Source: Chitinophagaceae bacterium (GTDB lineage: Bacteria; Bacteroidota; Bacteroidia; Chitinophagales; Chitinophagaceae). From it: a DNA stretch of 6,533 bases. Shown piece by piece: positions 1 to 6,027 of the stretch. The number at the start of each line of letters is the position of its first letter. Positions within the stretch are counted from its first letter, which is position 1. Location: contig JADLEN010000123.1 of NCBI GenBank assembly GCA_020846105.1, forward strand, positions 1 through 6,533, given 5' to 3'. The translations under genes were made by a program, and so were the position numbers. The notes below the pieces were generated by a model. The model was not told the origin of the DNA. It searched no databases and saw only the letters and a list, made by a program, of their open reading frames with translations.

Positions 1-12
1 ATAAAACGATTT

Positions 13-249
13 ATGGCTATGAAATTTACTCAATTTTTTACAGTGGCGGCTACTGCCATTTTGTTGTGCAATAATGCTCTGGCCCAGGTAAATAAGTTTG
101 TAGACTCGACAAGCGGTAGCGATGCCAATACGGGCAATAGCTGGGCAGCGGCCTACAAGACTATGGATAAGGCGCTAAACGAGGCTAATGCTGCTACGAG
201 TATCAAAACAATAAGCGTGGCCAAAGGGCACTTACTACCCTGGCGATAG
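13..249 (+). CDS. Segment 1 of the broken beta-helix protein: signal peptide and N-terminus
   Basis: This frame encodes residues 1-71 correctly: a short basic start, a hydrophobic core (FFTVAATAILLCNNALA) and a signal peptidase I-like ALA/Q site, then a mature N-terminus (KFVDSTSGSDANTGNSWA) of the kind that opens many Bacteroidota beta-helix proteins (V-x-x-x-x-G-x-D-x-N-x-G-x-S-W). After Lys71 the frame is lost: the last seven codons (GHLLPWR) are out-of-frame translation and end at TAG 247-249. As it stands it would give a secreted 78-residue peptide with no helix and no sorting domain, so it should not be read as a small gene in its own right. Confidence 0.6.
   Translation: MAMKFTQFFTVAATAILLCNNALAQVNKFVDSTSGSDANTGNSWAAAYKTMDKALNEANAATSIKTISVAKGHLLPWR
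226..228 (+). other. Frameshift site 1 (extra G in a GGG run)
   Basis: Reading AAA-GGG-CAC gives a stop after six more codons. Dropping one G gives AAA-GGC-ACT-TAC-TAC-CCT-GGC-GAT (KGTYYPGD), which continues in frame into the beta-helix lead-in. The GTYYPGD reading matches the usual form of this region in Bacteroidota beta-helix proteins (family knowledge), which is why the break is placed here. Confidence 0.8.
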
Positions 250-1036
250 GTTGCTGACGGATAGGAATACTGCGTTTGCTATACTGCGGTCGGACTTGAA
301 AATATATGGCGGCTACCCTGCGGGTGGTGGCACTAGAGATATTGCGAGGCAGCCTGTGGTGCTAAGTGGCGACATAGGCACCGTGGGCACTGCTACAGAC
401 AATAGCTACCACGTGATGGTGATATCGGTAAGTGGCACCACTACTGATAGTATAGTGGTGGACGGGCTAACGATAAAAGAAGGCTATAGTATTGGGGCGG
501 CTTCGAGTAGCACTTATGGTAGCTATTCGGTAACGCAAGGGAATGGTGCTGGGATAAGTATCACCACGGTATCGGCAAATAGAAAAGTGGCCTTGAGAAC
601 GGTAACTTTGTCTTATAACCAAGCTAATACTGGTGGCGCTATTTATAATGCAAGCCGCTCTGCTTATTTTGCAAATTGTGTTTTTACCAGAGATACAGCA
701 GAGGTGAGTGGTGGTGCTATTTATAATGCAGGCTCTACCGCTACAACTATAAGTGGCTGTCAGTTTTCGCTAAATACTGCGAATACCACTACGGCATCGC
801 TAGGTGGCGGCGCTATATACAGTACTGGCTACACGCTGTTGGATATTGTTAATAGCACATTCACAAGCAACCGCTCTTTTAGAGAAGGTGGTGCGATTAT
901 GAATTACGTTTCTGCGAATACGGCAAGTATCAAAGGCTGTACGTTTACGTCTAACAGATCTAGCAATCCTGGCGGTGCAATGATGAATAACTCGACGAGA
1001 CCGGTGATAGATTCTTGTATATTTTTTGAGCAATAG
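227..1036 (+). CDS. Segment 2 of the broken beta-helix protein: first five GGA coils
   Basis: The correct frame resumes at GGC 227-229 (GTYYPGDR), before the TTG at 251 that a gene finder would choose, so 251 is not a real start. It encodes a lead-in with GGYPAGGGTRD and VVLSGDIGT, common in Bacteroidota beta-helix proteins, then coils with GGA triplets starting at bases 632, 710, 806, 887 and 971. The last three codons before TAG 1034-1036 (FEQ) are out of frame, caused by the extra T in 1022-1027. It has neither signal peptide nor sorting domain by itself and no plausible ribosome binding site, which supports reading it as an internal part of one gene. Confidence 0.6.
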   Translation, partial: GTYYPGDRLLTDRNTAFAILRSDLKIYGGYPAGGGTRDIARQPVVLSGDIGTVGTATDNSYHVMVISVSGTTTDSIVVDGLTIKEGYSIGAASSSTYGSYSVTQGNGAGISITTVSANRKVALRTVTLSYNQANTGGAIYNASRSAYFANCVFTRDTAEVSGGAIYNAGSTATTISGCQFSLNTANTTTASLGGGAIYSTGYTLLDIVNSTFTSNRSFREGGAIMNYVSANTASIKGCTFTSNRSSNPGGAMMNNSTRPVIDSCIFFEQ

Positions 1037-1349
1037 AGCCTCTACGGGTGGCGCCATTTTTAATAATTTTACTACAGATGTATCGATTACACAATGTAGG
1101 TTTGCGGGCAACAACTCGTCAAACGAAGGTGGTGGGATATTTATAAACTCTTCTTCCAATACGGTAGTTACCAATAGCTTGTTTAGTGGCAATATAGCTA
1201 CAGACCAAGGTGGAGGTATACATAATAGCGGATCTTCGTCAAGCTTTTTCAACAATACCTTTTCGGGCAACAAGGCACTTGATGGTGGTGCTATAAGTAT
1301 GGTAGGCACTTCCTCGCCAATAGTACGTAATAATATATTATATGGCAAT
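632..1349 (+). repeat. Nine degenerate beta-helix coil repeats (polymorphic-membrane-protein-like GGA motifs)
   Basis: GGA or GGG triplets begin at bases 632, 710, 806, 887, 971, 1047, 1128, 1209 and 1284. In the repaired protein they lie at residues 207, 233, 265, 292, 320, 345, 372, 399 and 424, spacings of 26, 32, 27, 28, 25, 27, 27 and 25. Between them are C-x-F or S-x-F strands followed by N (CVFTRD, CQFSLN, STFTSN, CTFTSN, CIFLSN, CRFAGN, SLFSGN, NTFSGN). The GGA[I]xN plus FxxN pairing resembles the chlamydial Pmp repeat and marks one turn of a right-handed beta-helix. Two copies are still close at DNA level: 632-652 and 710-730 differ by one base in 21. Confidence 0.8.
1022..1027 (+). 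other. Frameshift site 2 (extra T in a T6 run)
   Basis: As sequenced, ATA-TTT-TTT-GAG-CAA-TAG stops the second frame. With five Ts it reads ATA-TTT-TTG-AGC-AAT-AGA-GCC (IFLSNRA), giving a coil 'CIFLSNRASTGGAIFNN' that matches its neighbours (CTFTSNRSSNPGGAMMNN and CRFAGNNSSNEGGGIFIN). The flanking GGA triplets then sit 25 residues apart, in line with the other coils. Confidence 0.85.
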
Positions 1350-2747
1350 AGTGCAAACGAAATATATGTGGTGACGGCCACGCCAACCGTTACTTATTGC
1401 ATAGTGGCTGGTGGCTATACGGGCACGGGCAATATTAGTAGCGACCCCTTATTTATCAATGCTCCATCTTATACTGGCGCACCCTTTACTACCGGCGATT
1501 ATCATATCAACTTTTGCTCACCTGCTATCAATAGCGGTGCGCTAGGCACTTATTCAGCAACTATAGGCACAGTAGATTTTGTCGGAAAAGCCAGAGTAGT
1601 AGGCACTGTGGATATGGGCGCTTATGAAAAACAAAGCACCATTAGTACCGGAAATTATGGCAACAATGCTGCACTGAGCAAGCAAAGCTCTAACACACTC
1701 ACCTTTATACCTGCTTGCGAAGACGCAACTTGGACCTACTACGCCGACCCCAACAATACCGATAGTCTTGCGTTTGGTATTAAATGGGGTGCAACAAATG
1801 CCCTTGCAAAAGCTGCTGCGCAAATAAACCTTGTATTAGACACGGGCAATAGATACTCATCGAACGGTAGCACAGTAGGTGTATGCGCTATGAAACGATA
1901 TTGGAATGTAAACCTTGGTGCTACGAGCCTAGTAGATTCTGTGCAAGTACGGTTCTTTTTCAACCCAGCAGACACGTTGGCCATGAGGGCAAAACTTGCA
2001 AGCGAAATCGTAGGTTCTGTATACAACTTACATTGGTTCAAAACAGCGGGCTCGGCATATGACCCTGCAACAGTAGATTATAACAATATCAACAGTGGCA
2101 ACTATTACAAACTCACAACATATACTTATGGTACACTGAATGGCGTTAGCTACGTAGAGTTTACCAACGTGGGTTCTTTCAGTGGTGGCACAGCCGTAAT
2201 AGGCGCAGGTGCAGCACCATTGCCATTACAGCTATTGGCTTTTGATGCGCAAAAAGAAAACGACAAGGTGAAAATAAAATGGCAAACAGCTGCCGAAAGC
2301 GAAATACAACAATATGAAGTAATGCGCAGCACAGATGGCGCACAATGGACCAAAATAGCTACACAAGCACCCAACGCCAAAGTGCAAAACAATTACGAAA
2401 TTTTGGATGCACCTACAATGGAAGGTAATCTTTACTATAAACTTAAAATAGTAAACCAAGACGCATCAATACAGTGGAGCAGTACCATAACTATTGGAAT
2501 AAATAGAGAAATAACCACAATAAAAATATTCCCAAACCCAAGTACTGGCCAGCTATTTATTGATAACAATAGTAGCAACACTAATGTAAACTTTAAAATC
2601 ACCAACACTATGGGCAAGGTATTGTTGCAAGACTATAAACTAGAAAAAGGCATCAATAAACTGAACCTTGAGCATTGGGCACCAGGCATTTATTATCTTT
2701 TATTGCAAGACTCCGAAACAAGGGTGTCGAAATTTATTATCCAATAA
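1026..2747 (+). CDS. Segment 3 of the broken beta-helix protein: last coils, FnIII-like module, T9SS sorting domain
   Basis: This is the longest intact piece (573 codons from a TTG at 1026 that is really an internal Leu codon). It carries four more coils with GGA/GGG triplets at bases 1047, 1128, 1209 and 1284, the DFVGKARVVGTVDMGAYE tail, an unassigned stretch of about 160 residues beginning near WTYYADPNN, the PLPLQLLAF FnIII-like module with WQTAAESEIQQYEVMRSTDG and NLYYKLKIVNQD, and the C-terminal IKIFPNPSTG...KFIIQ domain recognised by the type IX secretion system. Without the upstream signal peptide it could not reach the periplasm for T9SS export. A strong terminator follows 24 bp after the TAA at 2745-2747. 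Confidence 0.65.
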   Translation: MSNRASTGGAIFNNFTTDVSITQCRFAGNNSSNEGGGIFINSSSNTVVTNSLFSGNIATDQGGGIHNSGSSSSFFNNTFSGNKALDGGAISMVGTSSPIVRNNILYGNSANEIYVVTATPTVTYCIVAGGYTGTGNISSDPLFINAPSYTGAPFTTGDYHINFCSPAINSGALGTYSATIGTVDFVGKARVVGTVDMGAYEKQSTISTGNYGNNAALSKQSSNTLTFIPACEDATWTYYADPNNTDSLAFGIKWGATNALAKAAAQINLVLDTGNRYSSNGSTVGVCAMKRYWNVNLGATSLVDSVQVRFFFNPADTLAMRAKLASEIVGSVYNLHWFKTAGSAYDPATVDYNNINSGNYYKLTTYTYGTLNGVSYVEFTNVGSFSGGTAVIGAGAAPLPLQLLAFDAQKENDKVKIKWQTAAESEIQQYEVMRSTDGAQWTKIATQAPNAKVQNNYEILDAPTMEGNLYYKLKIVNQDASIQWSSTITIGINREITTIKIFPNPSTGQLFIDNNSSNTNVNFKITNTMGKVLLQDYKLEKGINKLNLEHWAPGIYYLLLQDSETRVSKFIIQ

Positions 2748-2770
2748 TAATACCATTCTCACTTAAAGAA

Positions 2771-2800
2771 AATGCCCGCTAATGTGCGGGTATTTTTTTT
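2771..2800 (+). terminator. Intrinsic terminator after the beta-helix gene
   Basis: Left arm AATGCCCGC (2771-2779), six-base loop (2780-2785) and right arm GCGGGTATT (2786-2794) form a nine-pair stem with a GC core and one G-T pair, running into eight Ts (2793-2800). It sits 24 bp beyond the stop of the beta-helix gene and 30 bp before the DUF1415 start, so it separates the two transcription units. On the minus strand the A-rich stretch before the stem gives only a weak T tract. Confidence 0.9.
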
Positions 2801-2815
2801 GCCAAAACAATTGAA

Positions 2816-2823
2816 TAATTTTA
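2816..2823 (+). promoter_or_regulatory. Possible -7 box (TAATTTTA) for the DUF1415 gene
   Basis: TAATTTTA differs from the Bacteroidota -7 consensus TAnnTTTG at the last base. A TTTG lies at 2798-2801, at the end of the terminator's T tract, but the gap of 14 bp is shorter than the roughly 17-23 bp normally seen for the -33 element. The ATG at 2831 follows after seven bases, so if this box is used the transcript would be nearly leaderless. Confidence 0.4.
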
Positions 2824-2830
2824 CAGCATA

Positions 2831-3373
2831 ATGGTAAAATCGGTTATAATAAAACACACCAAACAATGGATTGCAGATGTGGTGATAGGCTGCGGTTTTT
2901 GCCCTTTTGCGCGCAAGGTGGTGGTAGAAAACAGCATCCGATATGTGGTGGTGGAGGGCGTGGCACTGCATACCCACTCTGGTATAGTAACAGAAGAATT
3001 GGCGCTACTAGCAAGCGATAAAAGCATCGAAACGACCCTCATTATTTTTTCGACAGCTTACGAACATTTTGGGGCTTATTGGCAGCTGGTGCAGCAATCG
3101 GAAAAGCTGCTGAAGCGAAAAAATTACGAAGGCGAGTTTCAGATTGCGAGTTTTCACCCTGCATATCTTTTTGCTGGCGCAAATGAGGATGATGCGGCCA
3201 ACTACACCAACCGCTCGCCCTACCCAATGCTGCATTTGCTAAGAGAAGATGGCTTGGCGGCAGCAATAGCGCATTACCCCAATGCCGAGAAAATACCCGA
3301 ACGCAATATTGCTTTTGCAGAGGCCAAAGGCGTGGCTTATATGCGGGCTTTGCTGGCCAAAGCCATGCGCTAG
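2831..3373 (+). CDS. DUF1415 family protein (function unknown)
   Basis: The 180-residue product matches the DUF1415 family (Pfam PF07209 by recollection) over its whole length, a normal size for it. Visible signatures are a basic/aromatic start (KHTKQWI), VVIGCGFCPFARKV (18-31, with the family's CPFA), RYVV (37-40), FHPAYLFAG (108-116), D120-D121 and the strongly conserved NYTNRSPYPMLHLLRED (124-140), ending NAEKIPERNI. The conserved Cys, His, Asp and Arg residues suggest a catalytic or metal/nucleotide-binding protein, but no activity is known to me. No signal peptide or membrane segment is visible, so it is probably cytoplasmic. ATG at 2831 puts the family N-terminus in place; there is no clear Shine-Dalgarno. 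It is a single-gene unit between an upstream terminator and a convergent gene, and its TAG overlaps the stop of that gene by four bases. Confidence 0.9.
   Translation: MVKSVIIKHTKQWIADVVIGCGFCPFARKVVVENSIRYVVVEGVALHTHSGIVTEELALLASDKSIETTLIIFSTAYEHFGAYWQLVQQSEKLLKRKNYEGEFQIASFHPAYLFAGANEDDAANYTNRSPYPMLHLLREDGLAAAIAHYPNAEKIPERNIAFAEAKGVAYMRALLAKAMR
3370..3373. other. Convergent stop-codon overlap on a shared CTAG
   Basis: TAG at 3371-3373 ends the plus-strand DUF1415 gene, and the reverse complement of 3370-3372 is TAG, ending the minus-strand membrane protein. The palindrome CTAG thus supplies both stops. No hairpin with a T tract is visible on either side, so transcripts of both genes must run into the opposite coding region. 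Confidence 0.95.
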
Positions 3374-5070
3374 CGGTGCCGATAAATACGGAAACTGCCG
3401 AGTGATTGTAGCAATTGGTACTGTGTTAATTGTAGCTGCGCAATGGGCTTATCGTCTTCTGAAATGATTATAAAATCTTGCTGCGCAAAATTGCAATTGT
3501 AGCTACTGAGCTGTGCATGCCCTTGCAATAAATAGTGAAAATAGAAAGACTCGTCGGACAGCCATACTTGCGCATTGGCGGGAATGTGCTGCTTGGCAGG
3601 CTGCAATTGCTGGTAAAAAGCAGTGGTGTCTTGGTCGTACAAGAGTGTGGACTGATGCTGCACAAAATAAGCAAAATAAGCAAAAGACCATGCGGCAACA
3701 ATAGCTATAGACAAGGCTTTGACGGCTTTAAATTGTTGCCAATAGTTTTTGCACAACTGTGCAACAACAAGCAAAAACAATAAAAGACTAAGATGTAACT
3801 GAAAGCCAATAGCACGGATAAATGTAAGGTGCTGCATGAGCAATACCACGAGTAAAATACTGCACCAATTGAAAACATAGAATACCAAAAAACGACGCGA
3901 AATGTGCGTTTTTACAAACAAGGCAATGATAAAAGGAAGGGAAAACAAAACAACTAAGCAATAGCTAGCCAACTGCGGCAAGGCAAAAAGCGTGGGCAAA
4001 ATAGTGTCGGTAAAATAGTGCGCGAAAAGCTGCACAAGATGGCCAGCTCCCATGCCCGAACTGGCAATGTATTTATTGGCAAAAACCGCACCAACACCCG
4101 AGTAGCAAAACACGGGCAAATACACCAGAAAAGCCCCTGCAACACTAGCTGCCATAGCCCACCAAAAAGGCATAAAGAATTGCCTACGATGCAGCATCAA
4201 TGCAAAAGCCAGCAAAGACTGAAATACGAAAAAATAGACAAATGTGGGCAATACCCAAAAGCCCAAAACGTTGGCAATGACCATAAGCAATAATAAATAT
4301 GGCCGCTGCTGCGCTGCAAAAAAGTAATAATAAAATGATACAAAACTGAGCCATTGCAACCAGTAGCTCATAGCGTATCCGCGGGCTTGGCTACCAAAAC
4401 CCCAAACTGCAAATTGCTGTGCCAATAGCAGGCAACACAAAAATGCCAAAACACGATACCCTAACAAGCGCACCAAAAACAAATAACTACCTAATATCAG
4501 GGCTATGTAAAAAAAGCCAGAAAGCAAGCGACCACTAGCAATATAATTGTGGGACAGGGAACCAGAAAAATGATTGAGCAAGCCGAAAAGCAGGTGGTTG
4601 TTGGGTATGGGATAGTACGTGAGCAAGTGTGCAATAGGCTGCTGCGCAAAATTGTATGCAGTGAAAACCTCGTCGGTACAGACGGTAGTGGCAGTGTAGG
4701 CATGGGCAAACAATCGTATACAAATAATTGCAAGTGCTGCCATAATAGGCCAATGTATTTTGAAAAAACGAAGCTGCGCCTCTATTGCCGACCGTATTTT
4801 TTCTTTATCAAAATGAACATAGCAATAGGCTACAAAAAATATTAGTAGGGGAATAGAAAGCAACAGTAAAAAATCGGCCTGCTGCTTGAGTGAAGTCGTA
4901 AAAACTTGCTGTTTAAAATCTGCCTGTCGAAAAAAACAACTACTCAATGACAAGTAGTCTTGCAGTAAGGCTTGGCGACTGTGTAAAAGATAATAAACTA
5001 CAAACACCAAATAAGCCAGTACAATGCTAATTGGTATAAATAGTCGGCGTAAGGAAATTGGCTTTTTCAA
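3370..5070 (-). CDS. GT-C-fold-like polytopic membrane glycosyltransferase (ArnT/PMT-like)
   Basis: A 566-residue membrane protein with about 11-13 hydrophobic segments. After two N-terminal segments (about 10-30 and 66-86) comes a loop with acidic pair D133-E134 (TDEVFTAYNFAQQPIAHLL) followed by PNNHLLFGLL (156-165). This is the layout of the first outer loop of GT-C enzymes, where an acidic residue is catalytic. The SQARGYAMSYWL stretch (227-238) matches the ARGYA signature of ArnT/PMT_2-like families. The C-terminal 95 residues are soluble, probably periplasmic. By family such proteins transfer a sugar from a polyprenyl-phosphate donor on the outer face of the inner membrane; donor and acceptor cannot be told. 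The start is TTG at 5070 (protein MKKPISLRRLF if initiated there); no in-frame ATG lies in the 31 bp after the permease gene, and the next Met is residue 110. Probably co-transcribed with the permease. Confidence 0.75.
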   Translation of the reverse strand: MKKPISLRRLFIPISIVLAYLVFVVYYLLHSRQALLQDYLSLSSCFFRQADFKQQVFTTSLKQQADFLLLLSIPLLIFFVAYCYVHFDKEKIRSAIEAQLRFFKIHWPIMAALAIICIRLFAHAYTATTVCTDEVFTAYNFAQQPIAHLLTYYPIPNNHLLFGLLNHFSGSLSHNYIASGRLLSGFFYIALILGSYLFLVRLLGYRVLAFLCCLLLAQQFAVWGFGSQARGYAMSYWLQWLSFVSFYYYFFAAQQRPYLLLLMVIANVLGFWVLPTFVYFFVFQSLLAFALMLHRRQFFMPFWWAMAASVAGAFLVYLPVFCYSGVGAVFANKYIASSGMGAGHLVQLFAHYFTDTILPTLFALPQLASYCLVVLFSLPFIIALFVKTHISRRFLVFYVFNWCSILLVVLLMQHLTFIRAIGFQLHLSLLLFLLVVAQLCKNYWQQFKAVKALSIAIVAAWSFAYFAYFVQHQSTLLYDQDTTAFYQQLQPAKQHIPANAQVWLSDESFYFHYLLQGHAQLSSYNCNFAQQDFIIISEDDKPIAQLQLTQYQLLQSLGSFRIYRHR

Positions 5071-5101
5071 TAGCGTGTATATTTTACAAAGCCGTCTTTT
5101 A

Positions 5102-5977
5102 TTAAACGGTATCCATAAAGCTTTTCTCCACTTTGTTGAAGATAAGCGTACCCAACAATACCACTACTACGGTAAATATGCTAGCGTATAAAATACCGCC
5201 CCATGAAAAAGAGCCACCGCCTGCACCAAGAAAAGCATAGCGAAAAGTTTCTATCACAGGCGTCATAGGATTGAGCATAAGTATTGTTTTGATTTCTGGC
5301 TTCATACTCAATGAGCTAATAGGATAGATAACTGGCGTAGCATACATCAATAATTGCACAGCAAAAGAAAGCAAGAAAACTAAATCGCGATACTTGTTGG
5401 TCATAGCCGTAACTATGAGGCCAAAACCTAAGCCCAAACCGCCCATTATCAATATCAACAACGGCAGCAAAGCTATGGTAGCATTGGGCTCTATCACATC
5501 AGTAGTATTGAGGTAATACAGCCAATAAACAAAAAACAACATAAACTGGATACTCAGTTTCACCAAATTACTGACCACAATAGACAATGGCATAATAAGT
5601 CGTGGGAAATAAACTTTGCCAAATACAGCAGCATTATCACGAAAAACAGTAGATGTTTTGTTGAGACAATCGGCAAAATAGGCCCATAAAGTAGTGCCTG
5701 CCATATAAAACAAAATAGAAGGCACTGTTCCTGTTTGTATACCCGCTATATTGTTGAAAACAAATTGAAAAGTATAGGCCGTAATAAGTGGCTGCAAAAA
5801 GAACCAAATAGGCCCAAGAATAGTTTGCTTGTAAGTGGCCACAAAATCACGGCGAACGAGCAATAGTAGCAAATCGCGGTAGCGCCAAACCTCCTTTATC
5901 TGAAGATCGAAAAGGCTAGTAGTGGGTTGTATTACCTCTGTCCATTGCTCTGTATGCTGATTGTGCGTTTGTTCCAT
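5102..5977 (-). CDS. ABC-2 type export permease, Wzm/TagG-like (O-antigen or polysaccharide export)
   Basis: The 291-residue protein has a cytoplasmic N-terminal amphipathic stretch (SLFDLQIKEVWRYRDLLLLL, 21-40) and RRDFVATYKQTILGPIWFFLQPL (split at 42-64), both hallmarks of the polysaccharide-exporting ABC-2 permeases. About six membrane spans follow (roughly 55-75, 87-105, 131-156, 168-190, 197-218, 262-280), with KVYFPRLIMPLS (121-132), NKYRDL (194-199), ATPVIYPISSL (213-223) and NPMTPVIETFRYAFLG (236-251), again family signatures. It would form the channel moving an undecaprenyl-linked glycan across the inner membrane, powered by a separate ATPase (Wzt type). That ATPase is not seen on either side in the window. 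The start is ATG at 5977 just after AAGGAT, too close to be a normal Shine-Dalgarno. It is first in a two-gene minus-strand unit, 31 bp before the glycosyltransferase, and divergent from the M1 peptidase. The glycan exported is unknown. Confidence 0.9.
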   Translation of the reverse strand: MEQTHNQHTEQWTEVIQPTTSLFDLQIKEVWRYRDLLLLLVRRDFVATYKQTILGPIWFFLQPLITAYTFQFVFNNIAGIQTGTVPSILFYMAGTTLWAYFADCLNKTSTVFRDNAAVFGKVYFPRLIMPLSIVVSNLVKLSIQFMLFFVYWLYYLNTTDVIEPNATIALLPLLILIMGGLGLGFGLIVTAMTNKYRDLVFLLSFAVQLLMYATPVIYPISSLSMKPEIKTILMLNPMTPVIETFRYAFLGAGGGSFSWGGILYASIFTVVVVLLGTLIFNKVEKSFMDTV

Positions 5978-5991
5978 ATCCTTAAGGGTTG

Positions 5992-5999
5992 CAAATATA
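5992..5999 (-). promoter_or_regulatory. -7 box (TATATTTG) for the permease/glycosyltransferase unit
   Basis: On the minus strand 5999-5992 reads TATATTTG, a full match to the Bacteroidota -7 consensus TAnnTTTG, 14 bases before the permease ATG. A clear TTTG at the -33 position is not seen; the region there is T-rich (CTTTTTAATATCC). A start site a few bases below the box would leave a leader of about ten bases or fewer. Confidence 0.6.
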
Positions 6000-6027
6000 G
6001 CTTTAAAAATAGGATATTAAAAAGCCC

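Larger units (their letters stand above)
13..2747 (+). pseudogene. T9SS-secreted right-handed beta-helix surface protein, broken by two +1 frameshifts
   Basis: Removing one G from the GGG at 226-228 and one T from the T6 at 1022-1027 gives a continuous protein of about 910 residues. In order it has a signal peptide (1-24, ending NNALA before QVNK), a GxYxPGD/GGYPAGGGTRD lead-in (72-110), a beta-helix of nine GGA/GGG-containing coils (about 207-440), a tail ending DFVGKARVVGTVDMGAYE (about 502-538, the 'choice-of-anchor Q' kind), an unrecognised region (about 572-732), an FnIII-like PLPLQLLAF module (734-827) and a T9SS type A sorting domain starting IKIFPNPSTG (836-910). Such proteins are exported across the outer membrane and released or surface-anchored; ligand or substrate is unknown. 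Start is ATG at 13 or ATG at 19 (MKFTQFF), the latter more signal-peptide-like. Only 12 upstream bases are visible, so the promoter lies outside. Either a recent pseudogene or homopolymer sequencing errors; the sequence alone cannot decide. Confidence 0.85.

Noticed and set aside
1022..1027. Programmed ribosomal frameshift or phase-variation tract
   Set aside because: No stimulatory hairpin or SD-like signal is evident, the run is only six bases, and a second frameshift would also be needed in the same gene.
251..1036. Separate gene starting at TTG 251
   Set aside because: The frame is already meaningful upstream (GTYYPGDR from 227) and continues that of segment 1; no ribosome binding site or signal peptide is present.
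632..1349. CRISPR-like or other non-coding repeat array
   Set aside because: The repeats are in frame, degenerate at DNA level, and encode regular beta-helix coils.
632..1349. Chlamydial Pmp autotransporter
   Set aside because: The GGA/FxxN repeat resembles Pmp, but the protein ends in a T9SS sorting domain and not an autotransporter barrel.
800..1381. 193-codon open frame on the minus strand
   Set aside because: It lies antisense to the beta-helix coils, its composition mirrors the repeat, and it shows no recognisable domain.
2831..3042. Minus-strand open frames over the DUF1415 gene
   Set aside because: They are shadows of the plus-strand gene, whose conserved family motifs fix the coding frame.
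3479..4654. 15-bp direct repeat TGCTGCGCAAAATTG (3479-3493 and 4640-4654)
   Set aside because: Both copies encode the peptide NFAQQ in the glycosyltransferase; with no flanking similarity this is likely chance within Gln/Ala-rich coding.
4549..4845. 98-codon plus-strand open frame inside the glycosyltransferase gene
   Set aside because: It is antisense to a membrane protein with clear family signatures and has no domain or ribosome binding site.
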